Positions 9,701-17,262 are shown, counted from the first letter of the stretch. The stretch is DNA of 64,000 nt from SZUA-320 sp963707875 (GCA_963707875.1 CAVPRU010000014.1:434001-498000); one strand, 5' to 3'. The notes: a model not told the origin generated them from the sequence alone. Numbers and translations are program-made.

Positions 9701-9988
9701 CCGGGCCACCCCCAGCGTCTCGAGCCGCTCGGCAAAGGCCCGGCCGACCAGCATTCGATGCGCTCGCCACCACCAGCCTGCCGCCAGTCCCGACCCGGCA
9801 AGGAGCAGGACCCAGACGGTGAGCACCGTGGGGCCGGTCGCCGCGAGCCGCAGACGGAGGATCCAGGCACCGCCAGCCAGCCCGATCATGGCGAAGCCGA
9901 GCGCAAGGGTGACCCCCGTCAACAGGGTCCATCGGCGGACTGGCGAGGCCAGTCTGGCCAGGGAGTCCGCGGTCCGGGAGGTGCTCAA
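6740..9988 (-). CDS. DUF4175-type membrane protein with long coiled-coil domain
   Basis: About 1082 residues. I place the start at TTG 9988 because it overlaps the DUF4159 stop (TTGA), as every junction in this operon does; no ATG or GTG lies near. Three N-terminal membrane segments (TLALGFAMIGLAGGAWIL, VLTVWVLLLAGSGLAAGWWW, LMVSLGLLVGLTVLAA) precede an Ig-like beta-rich part (about 190-480). The rest is a Gln/Glu/Ala/Arg-rich coiled coil. This is the layout of DUF4175 proteins, which accompany DUF4159 and BatA/MoxR genes in several phyla; no biochemical role is established. Here MoxR and DUF58 partners are not adjacent. Confidence 0.8.
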   Translation of the reverse strand: MSTSRTADSLARLASPVRRWTLLTGVTLALGFAMIGLAGGAWILRLRLAATGPTVLTVWVLLLAGSGLAAGWWWRAHRMLVGRAFAERLETLGVARSGSLVAQLSPLARGTSLLLAGQADAARAEDLLRDGPPAVARLIEPLRRRVLMVSLGLLVGLTVLAAARPLRGNGRLLWQPARALETFMAPLVLRADRVVVSRGESVGLTLQAAGQRSAILSYRNPGQPWASVRVALDSTGRTDTTLAGLEADRYLLLSSGTRTSDTLVIRVRLPAFLGSLTLTARYPRYLHLDDETFAWNGEPVVLPEGTVVETEGISSVALASAVWIGPGGPDTLGVTGTRLHGRWTPPASGEYQLMLAAAEGQLFGDDVVRMQLTILPDSSPQVDLLVPGVDTLLPGDFRVPLVADVRDDHGLARVEVRLRRNGRSRVELQSMALPAEGVPSALVTAALDLAGWELVAGDTVWYQVAAVDQSPAARTGLSREFRLVVPTRADQREAQTGATRQAQARLDSLVDAARRLQQETEALAAQRNRNAPAQGEAAMGFEEVRRAEEVAGRQEEMIAEAAALQQTLEALREAVEQGGLEDSTLAARLRELSEQMARALSPELRQRLAELQQALKNLDPQAAREALQRLSAAQKELRDALARSQELFQRAALEGDLAQLEQTSKELAAEQRDWNEQVSVDDSTRAAAREEALAQRADSLAGGLDRAAGEMDAEQRREAMEQSAEKARAAAAKMRQASQSARKGERQQAREAGQSAESMMQEVGEQTEAQREEQQDAWREEVMRALDRALAETARLSQEQLAVEGGFRRAAGLNGTRRQQAGIEESIQQLVEQVREVSGKNALVSPQIAVALVVARRHMAQAREAVSSASANPREAAEQAAQAVDALNVAAFAMVRSRDDVGGAGSGSGMAEAMERMSQAAQQQGQMAQQAGTMLPQAGMSAIQMELQRMAARQQAMAQSLERMRAEGQIPGTKELADEARELARRLDAGQLDRETVARQERLFRRMLDAGRTLEGEEQDNQKERKSTTAREGEWSLPPALARRFGSGGPRLPSWEELRQLTPEERRLVTEYFRRISPGGAP

Positions 9989-10650
9989 GGTGCGTACCCG
10001 ACAGCGTACGCCACGAGGTTGACCCCCATCCGAATGGCGGCGTCGCGGATGGCGGGGGGATCGCGGTGCACCTGAGGATCCTCCCACCCATCTCCCAAAT
10101 CGGACTGGTAGGAGTAGAAGAGCACCAACCGGCTGTCGAGGAAGATCCCGAAGCCCTGGGCCGGCTTGTTGTCGTGTTCATGGATCTTCGGGAGCCCGCG
10201 CGGAAACGGGTATACCACCCGATAGATGGGGTGCTCCAGGGGAACCTCGACCAGCGGGTGCTCCGGGTACAATCGGAGGACCTCCCGGCGGACCGATTCA
10301 TCCATCCCGTAGCTGTCGTCGATATGCAGGAAGCCGCCTCGGGCCAGGAACCGCCGAAGAGTGACCAATTCCGCCGCGGACCACCGGAGATTCCCGTGGC
10401 CGGTCATATAGAGGTACGGCACGTCCCAGAGCCGGGCGTCAGACAGGGTCAGCGCAACTTCCCGGCTTTCCACCGGAATCGTGGTGCGGAGGTCGATCTC
10501 CCTCAGCAGGTTGGGCAGGCTCGACGGATTGGCGTACCAATCCCCACCTCCGTCGTACTGGAGGCGACCGATGGTCACCCGGCTCTGGGCGGCAGCGGAC
10601 TCCCGCGCCCCCCAGGCCAGAGCGACGGCCAGCCACCCCCAGCGGATCAC
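9985..10650 (-). CDS. DUF4159 domain protein, exported
   Basis: 221 residues from GTG 10650, which overlaps the rsmI stop (GTGA); GTG at 10656 is an alternative adding two residues. A signal peptide (IRWGWLAVALAWGARESAAAQ) is followed by the DUF4159 core: RLQYDGGGDWYANPSSLPNLL, the strand PYLYMTGHGNLRWS, then RRFLARGGFLHIDDSYG and VFPLE-like segments. DUF4159 has a glutamine-amidotransferase-like fold and is found next to BatA/DUF4175 genes; no activity is known. Its pairing with DUF4175 matches other phyla and supports a shared envelope function. Confidence 0.85.
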   Translation of the reverse strand: MIRWGWLAVALAWGARESAAAQSRVTIGRLQYDGGGDWYANPSSLPNLLREIDLRTTIPVESREVALTLSDARLWDVPYLYMTGHGNLRWSAAELVTLRRFLARGGFLHIDDSYGMDESVRREVLRLYPEHPLVEVPLEHPIYRVVYPFPRGLPKIHEHDNKPAQGFGIFLDSRLVLFYSYQSDLGDGWEDPQVHRDPPAIRDAAIRMGVNLVAYAVGYAP

Positions 10651-11481
10651 TTGCACGCCAACACCAGTCGATAGGCCTCATTTCGGGAAAGCCCAAGCCG
10701 CTGGGCCACTTCGGCTGCCGCCGCCCTGGGGGAGAGTCCCTGGGCCAGCAATTCTCGCACGGCCACCGTCGGGTCAACTTCCGGCACCGGATCGGCCACC
10801 GGCTCGCATCCCGCCAGGACAATGGTGAATTCGCCTCGAGGCTCCTGTCCTGTCCAATACGCACGGTGGCCCTCCAACGTGTCGGACCGGACCTCTTCGT
10901 ACCGTTTGGTCAGCTCCCGGGCGACCACCACCTTCCGGCTGGAATCGGTGACCTCGGCCAGGTCGTCCAGCAGGGCGCCCACCCGACGCGGCGCTTCAAA
11001 CAGCACCACGGTCCACTCCGACCGGGCCGCCTGCTCGAGAAGCCGGCGGCGCTCGGCACCTTTCCGCGGCAGGAACCCCAGAAAGAGGTACCGGTCTCCG
11101 CCGAATCCCGAGGCGCTGAGGGCGGCGGTGACCGCAGACCCCCCGGGGATCGGTACCACCGGGGCCCCGGCCGCATGGGCCGCCGCCACCAGCCCAGCCC
11201 CCGGATCGCTGACACCTGGCGTGCCGGCATCCGACACCAGCGCCACATCCTCTCCGCCCTGGAGGATCTCAAGGATGGCGCTCAGACTTCCCGGGCTCGG
11301 AGTGGGCGTGATAGCTGAGCAGTCGCGGATGCGCGTCCAGATGGCTCAGCAGCTGACGGGTTCGCCGGGTGTCCTCGGCCGCGACCACCGGCACCGAGGT
11401 CAGGGTGTTCCCCGCCCGGGCGCTCAGGTCACCGAGGTTCCCGAGCGGCGTCGCAACGATATACAGCGTCCCCCACGGCAT
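10647..11481 (-). pseudogene. rsmI: rsmI, 16S rRNA 2'-O-methyltransferase, reading frame broken by one base
   Basis: The two halves of RsmI lie in different frames. From ATG 11481 the N-terminus reads MPWGTLYIVATPLGNLGDLS, VVAAEDTRRTRQLLSHLD and LLSYHAHSEPGK, then stops at 11269. The remainder (LSAILEILQGGEDVALVSDAG, TPGVSDPGAG, PIPGGSAVTAALSASG, through to 10647) continues in the next frame. Removing one G from the GGG at 11290-11292 (CCC on the plus strand) joins them as HSEPGSLSAILE, giving 277 residues, normal for RsmI. The enzyme 2'-O-methylates C1402 of 16S rRNA using SAM. Every motif is intact, so an assembly error is more likely than decay. It heads an eight-gene overlapping run. Confidence 0.88.
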
Positions 11482-11532
11482 GGATGGAGGTTCGCAGGGT
11501 TGGCGCCGGGAGGGAAGCGGGGGCCTGGAATC

Positions 11533-11555
11533 CGGGGCGCCCCAGGGGCGCCCCG
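11533..11555 (-). terminator. GC hairpin after trxA
   Basis: Perfect 9-bp inverted repeat CGGGGCGCC / GGCGCCCCG with a 5-base loop, in the 82-base gap between the trxA stop and rsmI. No T-run follows in the trxA direction, so it is either a weak intrinsic terminator or an mRNA 3'-end stabiliser. Confidence 0.55.
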
Positions 11556-11563
11556 GCGGGTGG

Positions 11564-11902
11564 TCAGGCGGCGAGGTGCTGCCGGATCTTCGCGTCGAGC
11601 GCCGGCTTGGGCAGGGCGCCCACCACGGTATCGACGTGCTTGCCATCCCGGAAGAAGAGGAGGGTCGGGATCGAACGAACGTTGAACTTCATCGGCGACC
11701 GCGGGTTGGCGTCCACATCCAGCTTGGCGATCGTGGCCCGGCCCTGGTACTCCTGGGCCAGCTGTTCCAGGGCCGGGGCGATGGCCCGACAGGGTCCACA
11801 CCACTCGGCCCAGAAGTCGACCAGCACCAGTCCCTTACCCTGCTCGACCACGGCCGGGAAGTCATTGTCGGTCACCACTTGGGTATGCTTGCTCTCTGCC
11901 AT
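11564..11902 (-). CDS. trxA: Thioredoxin
   Basis: 112 residues with the thioredoxin fold and redox site WAEWCGPC, the buried cis-proline region IPTLLFFRDGK and the typical KLDVDANP strand. It is a cytosolic dithiol reductase; no signal peptide is present. Two ATGs are possible (11908 and 11902). The AGGAG box directly abuts the first but lies 6 bases before the second, so ATG 11902 (MAESKHTQ) is preferred. The gene is monocistronic: a promoter-like box lies about 75 bases upstream and a hairpin follows it. Confidence 0.95.
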   Translation of the reverse strand: MAESKHTQVVTDNDFPAVVEQGKGLVLVDFWAEWCGPCRAIAPALEQLAQEYQGRATIAKLDVDANPRSPMKFNVRSIPTLLFFRDGKHVDTVVGALPKPALDAKIRQHLAA

Positions 11903-11974
11903 GTCCATCTCCTGCCCGAGGTCTGTGCCCCGAGGGGGAAAAGTGTAGAATTCACCAGTCCGGCGATCGTCGCC

Positions 11975-11982
11975 GAAAGATA
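11975..11982 (-). promoter_or_regulatory. TATCTTTC -7-type box upstream of trxA
   Basis: Read on the minus strand this is TATCTTTC, preceded by GG, in the divergent region between trxA and the epimerase gene. It matches seven of eight positions of the Bacteroidetes TAnnTTTG element and recurs upstream of other genes in this window. It would leave a leader of about 70 bases. Confidence 0.5.
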
Positions 11983-12010
11983 CCACGATACCAACTCCGC
12001 GAGGCCGCCT

Positions 12011-12409
12011 GTGGTTCCCTCCGCCACGATCGCCCACATCGGGATCGCCGTACCCTCCATCACCGAGGCGCTGGCGTTCTACCGCGACGTGCTCGGCCTC
12101 GAACCGGCCCCCCCCGAATCGGCCGATGGCGCCACCATCGTCTCGCTGCCCTTCGGACCCTCCGAGATCGAACTGCTCGAGCCCGCCACGCCGGATGGAC
12201 CCATTGCCCGCTTCCTGGCCCGGCGCGGTCCCGGGATTCACCATGTCTGTTACCGGGTGCCCGATCTCGACGCGGCCCTTGAGGCCTGTCGGACAGGTGG
12301 CTATCAGTTGATCGACGAGGTCCCACGGGCCGGAGCGGAGGGGCGGCGGATCGCGTTCGTCCACCCCCGGACCACTGCGGGCATCCTGATCGAGCTGACC
12401 GGGGACTAG
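12011..12409 (+). CDS. mce: Methylmalonyl-CoA epimerase (VOC superfamily)
   Basis: 132 residues of the glyoxalase/VOC fold with two beta-alpha-beta-beta-beta units: IAHIGIAVPSITEALAFYRDVLGL and HHVCYRVPDLDAALEACRTGGY. Metal-ligand candidates are the His in AHIGIAV, the Glu in EIELLEP, the His in IHHVCYRV and the Glu in GILIELTG, as in methylmalonyl-CoA epimerase, which interconverts the 2R and 2S forms in propionate/odd-chain catabolism. Start is GTG 12011, with GAGG about 6 bases upstream; no ATG is near. Mutase genes are not in the window, so the substrate assignment rests on sequence resemblance. Its stop overlaps that of the convergent lipoprotein gene. Confidence 0.82.
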   Translation: MVPSATIAHIGIAVPSITEALAFYRDVLGLEPAPPESADGATIVSLPFGPSEIELLEPATPDGPIARFLARRGPGIHHVCYRVPDLDAALEACRTGGYQLIDEVPRAGAEGRRIAFVHPRTTAGILIELTGD

Positions 12410-12867
12410 ACGGGTGGGTCGCGGGGTGGCGTGTCGCCGGTACATCGGGCACCGGGCGCCCCGATGGCGGCCAGATCAACCGCCGACACGAGCCATTCCG
12501 TCTTGCCTCGACGGATGGCGGTAAAGGGGACCTGGCGACGGCAACCTGGGCGGATCAGTTCCACCACCATCACGACCCTGTCCCCCTTATCTTCGCGGAC
12601 CCCGAGTACCTTTGCCGTGTTGCCCTTGAGGTAGGCGTGCATGATCTGGATCCGCCGCCGGTAGTCCTGAGGCTGACCGGTCCGGGCGGCCGATCCGGCG
12701 CCAGTACCCCAGAGTTCCGCCATCTGGTTCAGGTTGCTGTCGGCCGCGGCCCGCAGGAACTGCTCGATCGCGAGGGTGGGACCGAGTTCGGGAGTGGCGG
12801 ATCGCGGTCCGGCGCCACCACAGGCGATCACCAGCGCGGCGAACGGGAGGAGCATGAGGGGTCGCAT
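12406..12867 (-). CDS. Predicted lipoprotein, unknown function
   Basis: 153 residues with a lipoprotein signal MRPLMLLPFAALVIAC (lipobox VIAC, Cys 16). The mature region (IEQFLRAAADSNLNQMAELWG, RRIQIMHAYLKGNTAKVLG, VVMVVELIRPGCRRQVPFTAIRRG) has a short helix plus curved-sheet pattern reminiscent of NTF2-like domains, but I do not recognise a named family. It is convergent with the epimerase gene (stops overlap) and divergent from pdxJ. A TAGCTTGC box at 12895-12902 could be its -7 element. Confidence 0.75.
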   Translation of the reverse strand: MRPLMLLPFAALVIACGGAGPRSATPELGPTLAIEQFLRAAADSNLNQMAELWGTGAGSAARTGQPQDYRRRIQIMHAYLKGNTAKVLGVREDKGDRVVMVVELIRPGCRRQVPFTAIRRGKTEWLVSAVDLAAIGAPGARCTGDTPPRDPPV

Positions 12868-12894
12868 ACCTGACTCGATCCGGAGGGGTCCGGA

Positions 12895-12902
12895 GCAAGC
12901 TA
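12895..12902 (-). promoter_or_regulatory. Possible TAGCTTGC promoter box for the lipoprotein gene
   Basis: Minus-strand TAGCTTGC about 27 bases before the ATG at 12867. It is a partial match to TAnnTTTG in the 57-base divergent gap with pdxJ; weak on its own. Confidence 0.3.
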
Positions 12903-12924
12903 ACCGGCGCGAAACCACCGAGCA

Positions 12925-13659
12925 ATGACGCCAATCCGGCTGTACGTCAACATCGATCACGTGGCCACCCTCCGGGAGGCACGGCGCACCGACGAGCCCG
13001 ATCCGGCGGCGGCGGCCCGCCTCTGTGAAGCCGCGGGAGCCGACGGGATCACCGCTCACCTCCGCGAGGATCGGCGGCATATTCGCGACGACGACCTGGT
13101 CCAGCTGGGCAAGACCGTGCAGACGGTGCTCAACGTCGAACTCGCCACCGATCCCGGGATCGTGGATCTGGTCTGCCGGCTCAAACCCTACCAGGTCACC
13201 CTGGTCCCGGAGCGTCGGGAGGAGATCACCACTGAGGGAGGCATCGACCTGAGTCGCAACGATCCGCGCCTGCGGGTCGCCATCGACCGGCTCCAGGCCG
13301 CGGGCTGCCGGGTCAGCCTGTTCATCGATCCGACGACCGAAGCGGTTTCCGCCGCCGCCGGGCTGGGCGTCGAAGCAATCGAATTCCACACAGGGCGCTG
13401 GGCCCACAGCTGGCCTGATGGGGCGGATGCTCTGGCCCAGCTGGTCGCGGCGGCGGCGGCGGCGCGGCACCAGGGCCTGGCGGTGCACGCTGGGCACGGA
13501 CTCACCTACCGGAACGTGCAACCGGTGGCCGCGATCGCCGACATTGAGGAACTCAACATTGGCCACAGCATCGTGAGTCGGGCCGTGATGACCGGGATGA
13601 CCGAGGCGGTGACCGAAATGGTTCGCCTGGTCGGTTCGGCCCGGGAGTCCCGCCGATGA
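12925..13659 (+). CDS. pdxJ: Pyridoxine 5'-phosphate synthase
   Basis: 244 residues, standard PdxJ length. The family pattern is complete: LYVNIDHVATLREAR at the N-terminus, DGITAHLREDRRHI with catalytic His and Arg, LNVELATDP, VTLVPERREEITTEGG (Glu of the active site), IEFHTGRWA and HAGHGLTYRNV. PdxJ condenses 3-amino-2-oxopropyl phosphate with 1-deoxyxylulose 5-phosphate to pyridoxine 5'-phosphate in the DXP-dependent vitamin B6 route. The next gene's ATG overlaps its stop (ATGA). Confidence 0.96.
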   Translation: MTPIRLYVNIDHVATLREARRTDEPDPAAAARLCEAAGADGITAHLREDRRHIRDDDLVQLGKTVQTVLNVELATDPGIVDLVCRLKPYQVTLVPERREEITTEGGIDLSRNDPRLRVAIDRLQAAGCRVSLFIDPTTEAVSAAAGLGVEAIEFHTGRWAHSWPDGADALAQLVAAAAAARHQGLAVHAGHGLTYRNVQPVAAIADIEELNIGHSIVSRAVMTGMTEAVTEMVRLVGSARESRR

Positions 13660-15341
13660 GTACCACCCGGTTCGACTACTTCCGTGAAGAAGCGGCCGAC
13701 TACCTCCGTCAACTCGGACCACTCCTGGCCGCCAAGTCTCCGCCGATGGAGGCGCTGATCCGGCTGGCCCGCGGACTCCGCGGGGCGGCCACCCTGGCGG
13801 GTCCCCCTTCCCTTTCCCGAGCCACCAGAGAGCTGGAGCGCGGGATCAAGGGGCTCAACGAAGGCACCTTCGGGTGGCAGGCCGCCGCCGGCGCGATCCG
13901 GTCTGCCGTGGAAGGACTGATCGGCCTGGTGAGCTCATCGATGCCCTGGACGGGTGAGAACGATCGAATGGCGATCAGCCTGGCCGAGCGACTGGGCGAG
14001 GCGCTGGGCCAGCCGGATCCGGCGCCGCCGGCTGGCGGACCGCCCGGGGGCACCTCCGCCATGAAGGCATTCCTGGCCCGAGAGGCCGCAGCCGTGGCCG
14101 CGGCGGTTGACCGAGTGGTGCGACAGGAGCCTGAGGCACCGGGACAGACGCGGGTGGCGATGCAGACCGTCCAGGGGCTGGCCGGCCTGGGGGAGTACCC
14201 ACCGCTGCCGCAGTTGTTCGATGCGCTTGAGGCACTGCTCGCGGAGTTCAGCGATTATCCGAGCGTGCCCGGGGAGGCCCGCGCCGCGGCCTCCCGGATG
14301 GGGGCCGTCCTGCAGCAAGCCTCCGACCGATTGGCGGCCGGCTTGGCCCCGGCGCCCGATGACGCCCGCTTGAACCAGGTGGCGGACGCCCTCCATTCGG
14401 CAATCCATGGTCCCGGCATGGTGGTGGCGATCGAGGGCTTGCTGGCAGGCCCCGCCACGGCGAGCACGATCCGGCACGGCGGGCCCGACCAAGGGCCCGC
14501 TCCGGCAAACCCGATCGAACTCTCGGCCCTCGGCGACTCGCTCCGCTACGCCGCTGAGCAGCTCCGCTCAGCCCCCGGCACCGCAACCCTCCGGCTCGCC
14601 GCGCTGACCCAGTCGGTCGGGCTCCGCGCCGCGCCCGGGGGCCTCGGCCACCGGCCCGCCGGCCCCTTCCTGGCGACCGTTCTCCATCGGCTGGAGCGCG
14701 TCGGCTTCGGAGAACCCGACCCCGAGCTCGTCGGGGTGCTGGAGGAGGTCGGGACGCTCCTCACCCAGCAGGGCGGCGGCGATCTGTTGGCGCTCGGGTA
14801 CCGGCTGGAGGAGTTCACCGGACCACCCGTCGTGCCCATCACCGAACTGCTGGCCACGGGGCCGCCTGGTGTTCCCGACCCGGCTGTCCCCGCGCCGGCC
14901 GAGGATCGCACCCCCCTCGAGCGGAGCTTCTCAAGCTATTCCCGGCTCATCGCGACCGGGGCCTCGAGCGGCCCGCTTCCCGCCATGGCCGCACCACCAC
15001 CGCCGGCCCAAGGCACCACGGATGACTCAGAGGTGGTGACGATCGAGAGTCTCCTGCTTGACCTCCCGGAGGCAGGGGTGGTCCCGATCGAGAGCCTCCT
15101 CCTCGACCTGCCGGAGGCGGGCGTGGTGTCGATCGAGTCGCTGCGCTACGACGGGGAGCCGGCCATCGTTCCGATTGAGCGCCTGCTGTTCCGGGGCCGG
15201 AGGGCGCTGGAGCGCGCCAACCAGGTCCGGCAACAGATCGAGGGTACCCTCCGGGACTCCCCGAGCGATGCCACCCGGCTGCGACCGATGATGCGGGAGC
15301 TCTTCGACCTGGTGCCGCTGGCCCTCACCGCCGATGCCTGA
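13656..15341 (+). CDS. HPt-like protein lacking the phosphoacceptor His, with C-terminal 15-residue repeats
   Basis: 561 residues, Ala/Leu/Pro-rich. Residues 1-100 are helical and contain ARGLRGAATLAG (38-49), which aligns with the HPt signature AHxLKGxA except that the histidine is Arg39; a second similar helical module follows near 120-230. Long Pro-rich linkers precede about 3.7 copies of a 15-residue repeat VVxIESLLLDLPEAG from residue 460, then a helical tail ANQVRQQIEGTLR. HPt domains relay phosphate in two-component systems; without His this one could only be a docking scaffold (inference). No kinase or receiver gene is adjacent. It overlaps pdxJ by 4 bases and the next gene by 8. Confidence 0.7.
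   Translation: MSTTRFDYFREEAADYLRQLGPLLAAKSPPMEALIRLARGLRGAATLAGPPSLSRATRELERGIKGLNEGTFGWQAAAGAIRSAVEGLIGLVSSSMPWTGENDRMAISLAERLGEALGQPDPAPPAGGPPGGTSAMKAFLAREAAAVAAAVDRVVRQEPEAPGQTRVAMQTVQGLAGLGEYPPLPQLFDALEALLAEFSDYPSVPGEARAAASRMGAVLQQASDRLAAGLAPAPDDARLNQVADALHSAIHGPGMVVAIEGLLAGPATASTIRHGGPDQGPAPANPIELSALGDSLRYAAEQLRSAPGTATLRLAALTQSVGLRAAPGGLGHRPAGPFLATVLHRLERVGFGEPDPELVGVLEEVGTLLTQQGGGDLLALGYRLEEFTGPPVVPITELLATGPPGVPDPAVPAPAEDRTPLERSFSSYSRLIATGASSGPLPAMAAPPPPAQGTTDDSEVVTIESLLLDLPEAGVVPIESLLLDLPEAGVVSIESLRYDGEPAIVPIERLLFRGRRALERANQVRQQIEGTLRDSPSDATRLRPMMRELFDLVPLALTADA
15033..15200 (+). repeat. In-frame tandem 45-bp repeat, about 3.7 copies
   Basis: Copies at 15033-15077, 15078-15122, 15123-15167 and a partial at 15168-15200 encode VVTIESLLLDLPEAG, VVPIESLLLDLPEAG, VVSIESLRYDGEPAI and VPIERLLFRGR. 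The first two are nearly identical at protein level but differ at synonymous sites, so selection on the peptide rather than recent DNA slippage is likely. Confidence 0.85.
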
Positions 15342-16374
15342 GGTGGAAGAGGGGTCGGGGTCACGCCTCCGTCGACGCCGGCAGTTGGGAATCGCGATCG
15401 GACTCGGTCTCTCCGCCGTCTTCCTCTGGTGGGCGACCCGCGGTCTCGACCTTCCAGGGGTCATCTCGCTCGCCCGCGCCGCCCCAAAGGCGCCGGTGAT
15501 CCTCTGCGTCGTCCTGGCGACACTCACCTTCCCGCTCCGCATGCTGCGGTGGCGAACCCTCCTCTCGGGTCCCGGCGGGACCGATCTGCCGGCGGGACCG
15601 GCATGGCATGCCGTCGCCATCGGCTTCATGGCCAACAACATCCTCCTCCTCAGAGCCGGCGAGGTCATCCGCGGCCTGGTGATCTCCCGACTGGCAGGGA
15701 TCACCCTGCCGGCGGCCTGGGCCTCGATTGCGATCGAGCGGGTGTTTGATGCCCTGACGCTCGTCGGGCTGCTGATCGTCGCTCTGGCAGCCGGCGCGCT
15801 TCCGGATGGCGCTGCCTTCGCCGGAATGTCCACCGCCCAGCTGGCGGGAGTGGTTGCGATGGCGGGGATGGCAGCGTTCGGCATGGGGGCGGCCGTGTTG
15901 ATCTGGCCCGCGGGCATCGCCCGGATCATCGATCGCCTGATCCCGTGGCCGGCACCCGCCGACCGATTGGTCGCCCTCATGGCTGGCATCCGGGAAGGGG
16001 TCGGAGCCCTGCGGTCCCCACGCCGCCTGGCCCTGGCCATCGGATGGTCGCTGGTCATCTGGGGTGTCAACGCCGTGAGCTTTCTGGCCCTGTTTCAGGC
16101 CTTCGGGATCGAGCTCGGCCTGGCGCCGGCCCTGGTGATGCAGGCCGCTATCAGCTTCGGTGTCGCGGTCCCCTCCAGCCCGGGCTTCGTCGGGGTGTTC
16201 GAAGCGGCAATCATCCTCGCGCTCGGGCTGTACGGGGTGGACCGGGATACCGCGCTCGCCTACGCCCTCACCTATCACGTCACCACCTTCTTCCCCATCA
16301 CCCTCCTGGGGATGCTGTCGGTGGCCCGGACGCCGATCGGGTGGGGGGAAGTCCGGCAGGTGCCGGCCCGATGA
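15334..16374 (+). CDS. Lysylphosphatidylglycerol-synthase-like integral membrane protein (UPF0104 / flippase-like)
   Basis: 346 residues with about eight hydrophobic segments, beginning IAIGLGLSAVFLWWATRGLDL. Family landmarks are LRMLRWRTLLSG, the GFMANNILLLRAGEVIRG motif (polar NN/R/E in a membrane segment), ASIAIERVFDALTLVGLL, and the late GVAVPSSPGFVGVFEAAI. This is the membrane domain found in MprF without the catalytic GNAT-like part. Stand-alone members are thought to move lipids across the inner membrane; the substrate is unknown. The start overlaps the upstream stop by 8 bases and its stop overlaps ispE (ATGA). Confidence 0.85.
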   Translation: MPEVEEGSGSRLRRRRQLGIAIGLGLSAVFLWWATRGLDLPGVISLARAAPKAPVILCVVLATLTFPLRMLRWRTLLSGPGGTDLPAGPAWHAVAIGFMANNILLLRAGEVIRGLVISRLAGITLPAAWASIAIERVFDALTLVGLLIVALAAGALPDGAAFAGMSTAQLAGVVAMAGMAAFGMGAAVLIWPAGIARIIDRLIPWPAPADRLVALMAGIREGVGALRSPRRLALAIGWSLVIWGVNAVSFLALFQAFGIELGLAPALVMQAAISFGVAVPSSPGFVGVFEAAIILALGLYGVDRDTALAYALTYHVTTFFPITLLGMLSVARTPIGWGEVRQVPAR

Positions 16375-17228
16375 CGGACCAGGTCACCATCTCCGCGCGG
16401 GCCAAGGTCAACCTTTTCCTCCGGGTCCTGGCGCGGGAGGCCGACGGCTATCACGGCATCGAGACGCTCTTTTGCCGGATCGACCTGGCCGATGAACTCA
16501 CCGCCGTCCGCTCCCCGGCAGGCGTGGAACTGGTCGTGGAGGGCGCCGACACGGGTCCCCCGGAGGACAACCTCGCCGTCCGGGCCGCCCGGATGGTGCT
16601 GGAGGCGACGGGCCAGGGGTTTGGAGTGCAGCTGTCGCTGCTCAAGCGGATTCCGGTCGCGGCGGGACTCGGTGGGGGCTCGGCCGACGCGGCGGCCGCC
16701 CTCAGCGCGGTGAACAGCCTGGCCGGCAACGTCATCCCGGGCCCCGAGCTGCTCCAGTTCGCGGCCCGGCTGGGGGCCGATGTGCCCTTCTGCCTGAGCG
16801 GGGCGGCCCTGGCGCTGGGCTGGGGCCACGGAGACCGCCTCATGGCCCTATCCCCCCTTCCCGCCGCCCCGGCCCTGCTCGTCTGCCCCCAGGTCGACGT
16901 CTCGACCGCCCAGGCCTACCAGTGGGTGGACGAGCAGCGAGCCGGAGCCGGCCGACGGCGGGCGATCGCTCTGGACCGGGAGGGCCTCGGGTCCTGGAGC
17001 AGTATTGCCCGGATGGCCGGCAACGATTTCGAAACCCCCGTCTTTGGAAAGCACCCGGCTGTCCGATCCGCCTTCGAAGCGCTGGTGGGGACCGGTCCCC
17101 TGCTGTGCCGGATGACCGGCTCCGGAGCGGCCCTGTTCGCGGTCTACCGCTCGGCCCGAGATCGGGATGACGCCCGAGACCAGCTCGGCAAGAGACACGG
17201 GCGGGTCATTTCGAGCGGGACCGGCTGA
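16371..17228 (+). CDS. ispE: 4-diphosphocytidyl-2-C-methyl-D-erythritol kinase
   Basis: 285 residues, GHMP kinase fold. It begins ISARAKVNLFLRVLAREADGYH (Lys and His of the IspE active site), with the ATP loop IPVAAGLGGGSADAAAAL and the late MTGSGAALFAVY motif. The enzyme phosphorylates CDP-methylerythritol in the MEP isoprenoid pathway, consistent with use of DXP by PdxJ nearby. Start is ATG 16371 overlapping the previous stop (ATGA); the longer open frame upstream is an out-of-frame reading of the membrane gene. Confidence 0.95.
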   Translation: MTDQVTISARAKVNLFLRVLAREADGYHGIETLFCRIDLADELTAVRSPAGVELVVEGADTGPPEDNLAVRAARMVLEATGQGFGVQLSLLKRIPVAAGLGGGSADAAAALSAVNSLAGNVIPGPELLQFAARLGADVPFCLSGAALALGWGHGDRLMALSPLPAAPALLVCPQVDVSTAQAYQWVDEQRAGAGRRRAIALDREGLGSWSSIARMAGNDFETPVFGKHPAVRSAFEALVGTGPLLCRMTGSGAALFAVYRSARDRDDARDQLGKRHGRVISSGTG

Positions 17229-17255
17229 CGGAACGCCTTCCCCTCGTTACCTTCG
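17225..17255 (+). promoter_or_regulatory. Promoter for tRNA-Gln (CTGACG-17-TACCTTCG)
   Basis: A -35-like CTGACG (17225-17230, overlapping the ispE stop) is followed after 17 bases by TACCTTCG (17248-17255), itself a TAnnTTyG match. It ends 7 bases before the mature tRNA 5' end, so the leader would be only a few bases. Confidence 0.5.
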
Positions 17256-17262
17256 GTGGCAC

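Noticed and set aside
10647..11246. A separate short methyltransferase starting at 11246
   Set aside because: It is the C-terminal part of rsmI; the missing N-terminus is present in the neighbouring frame.
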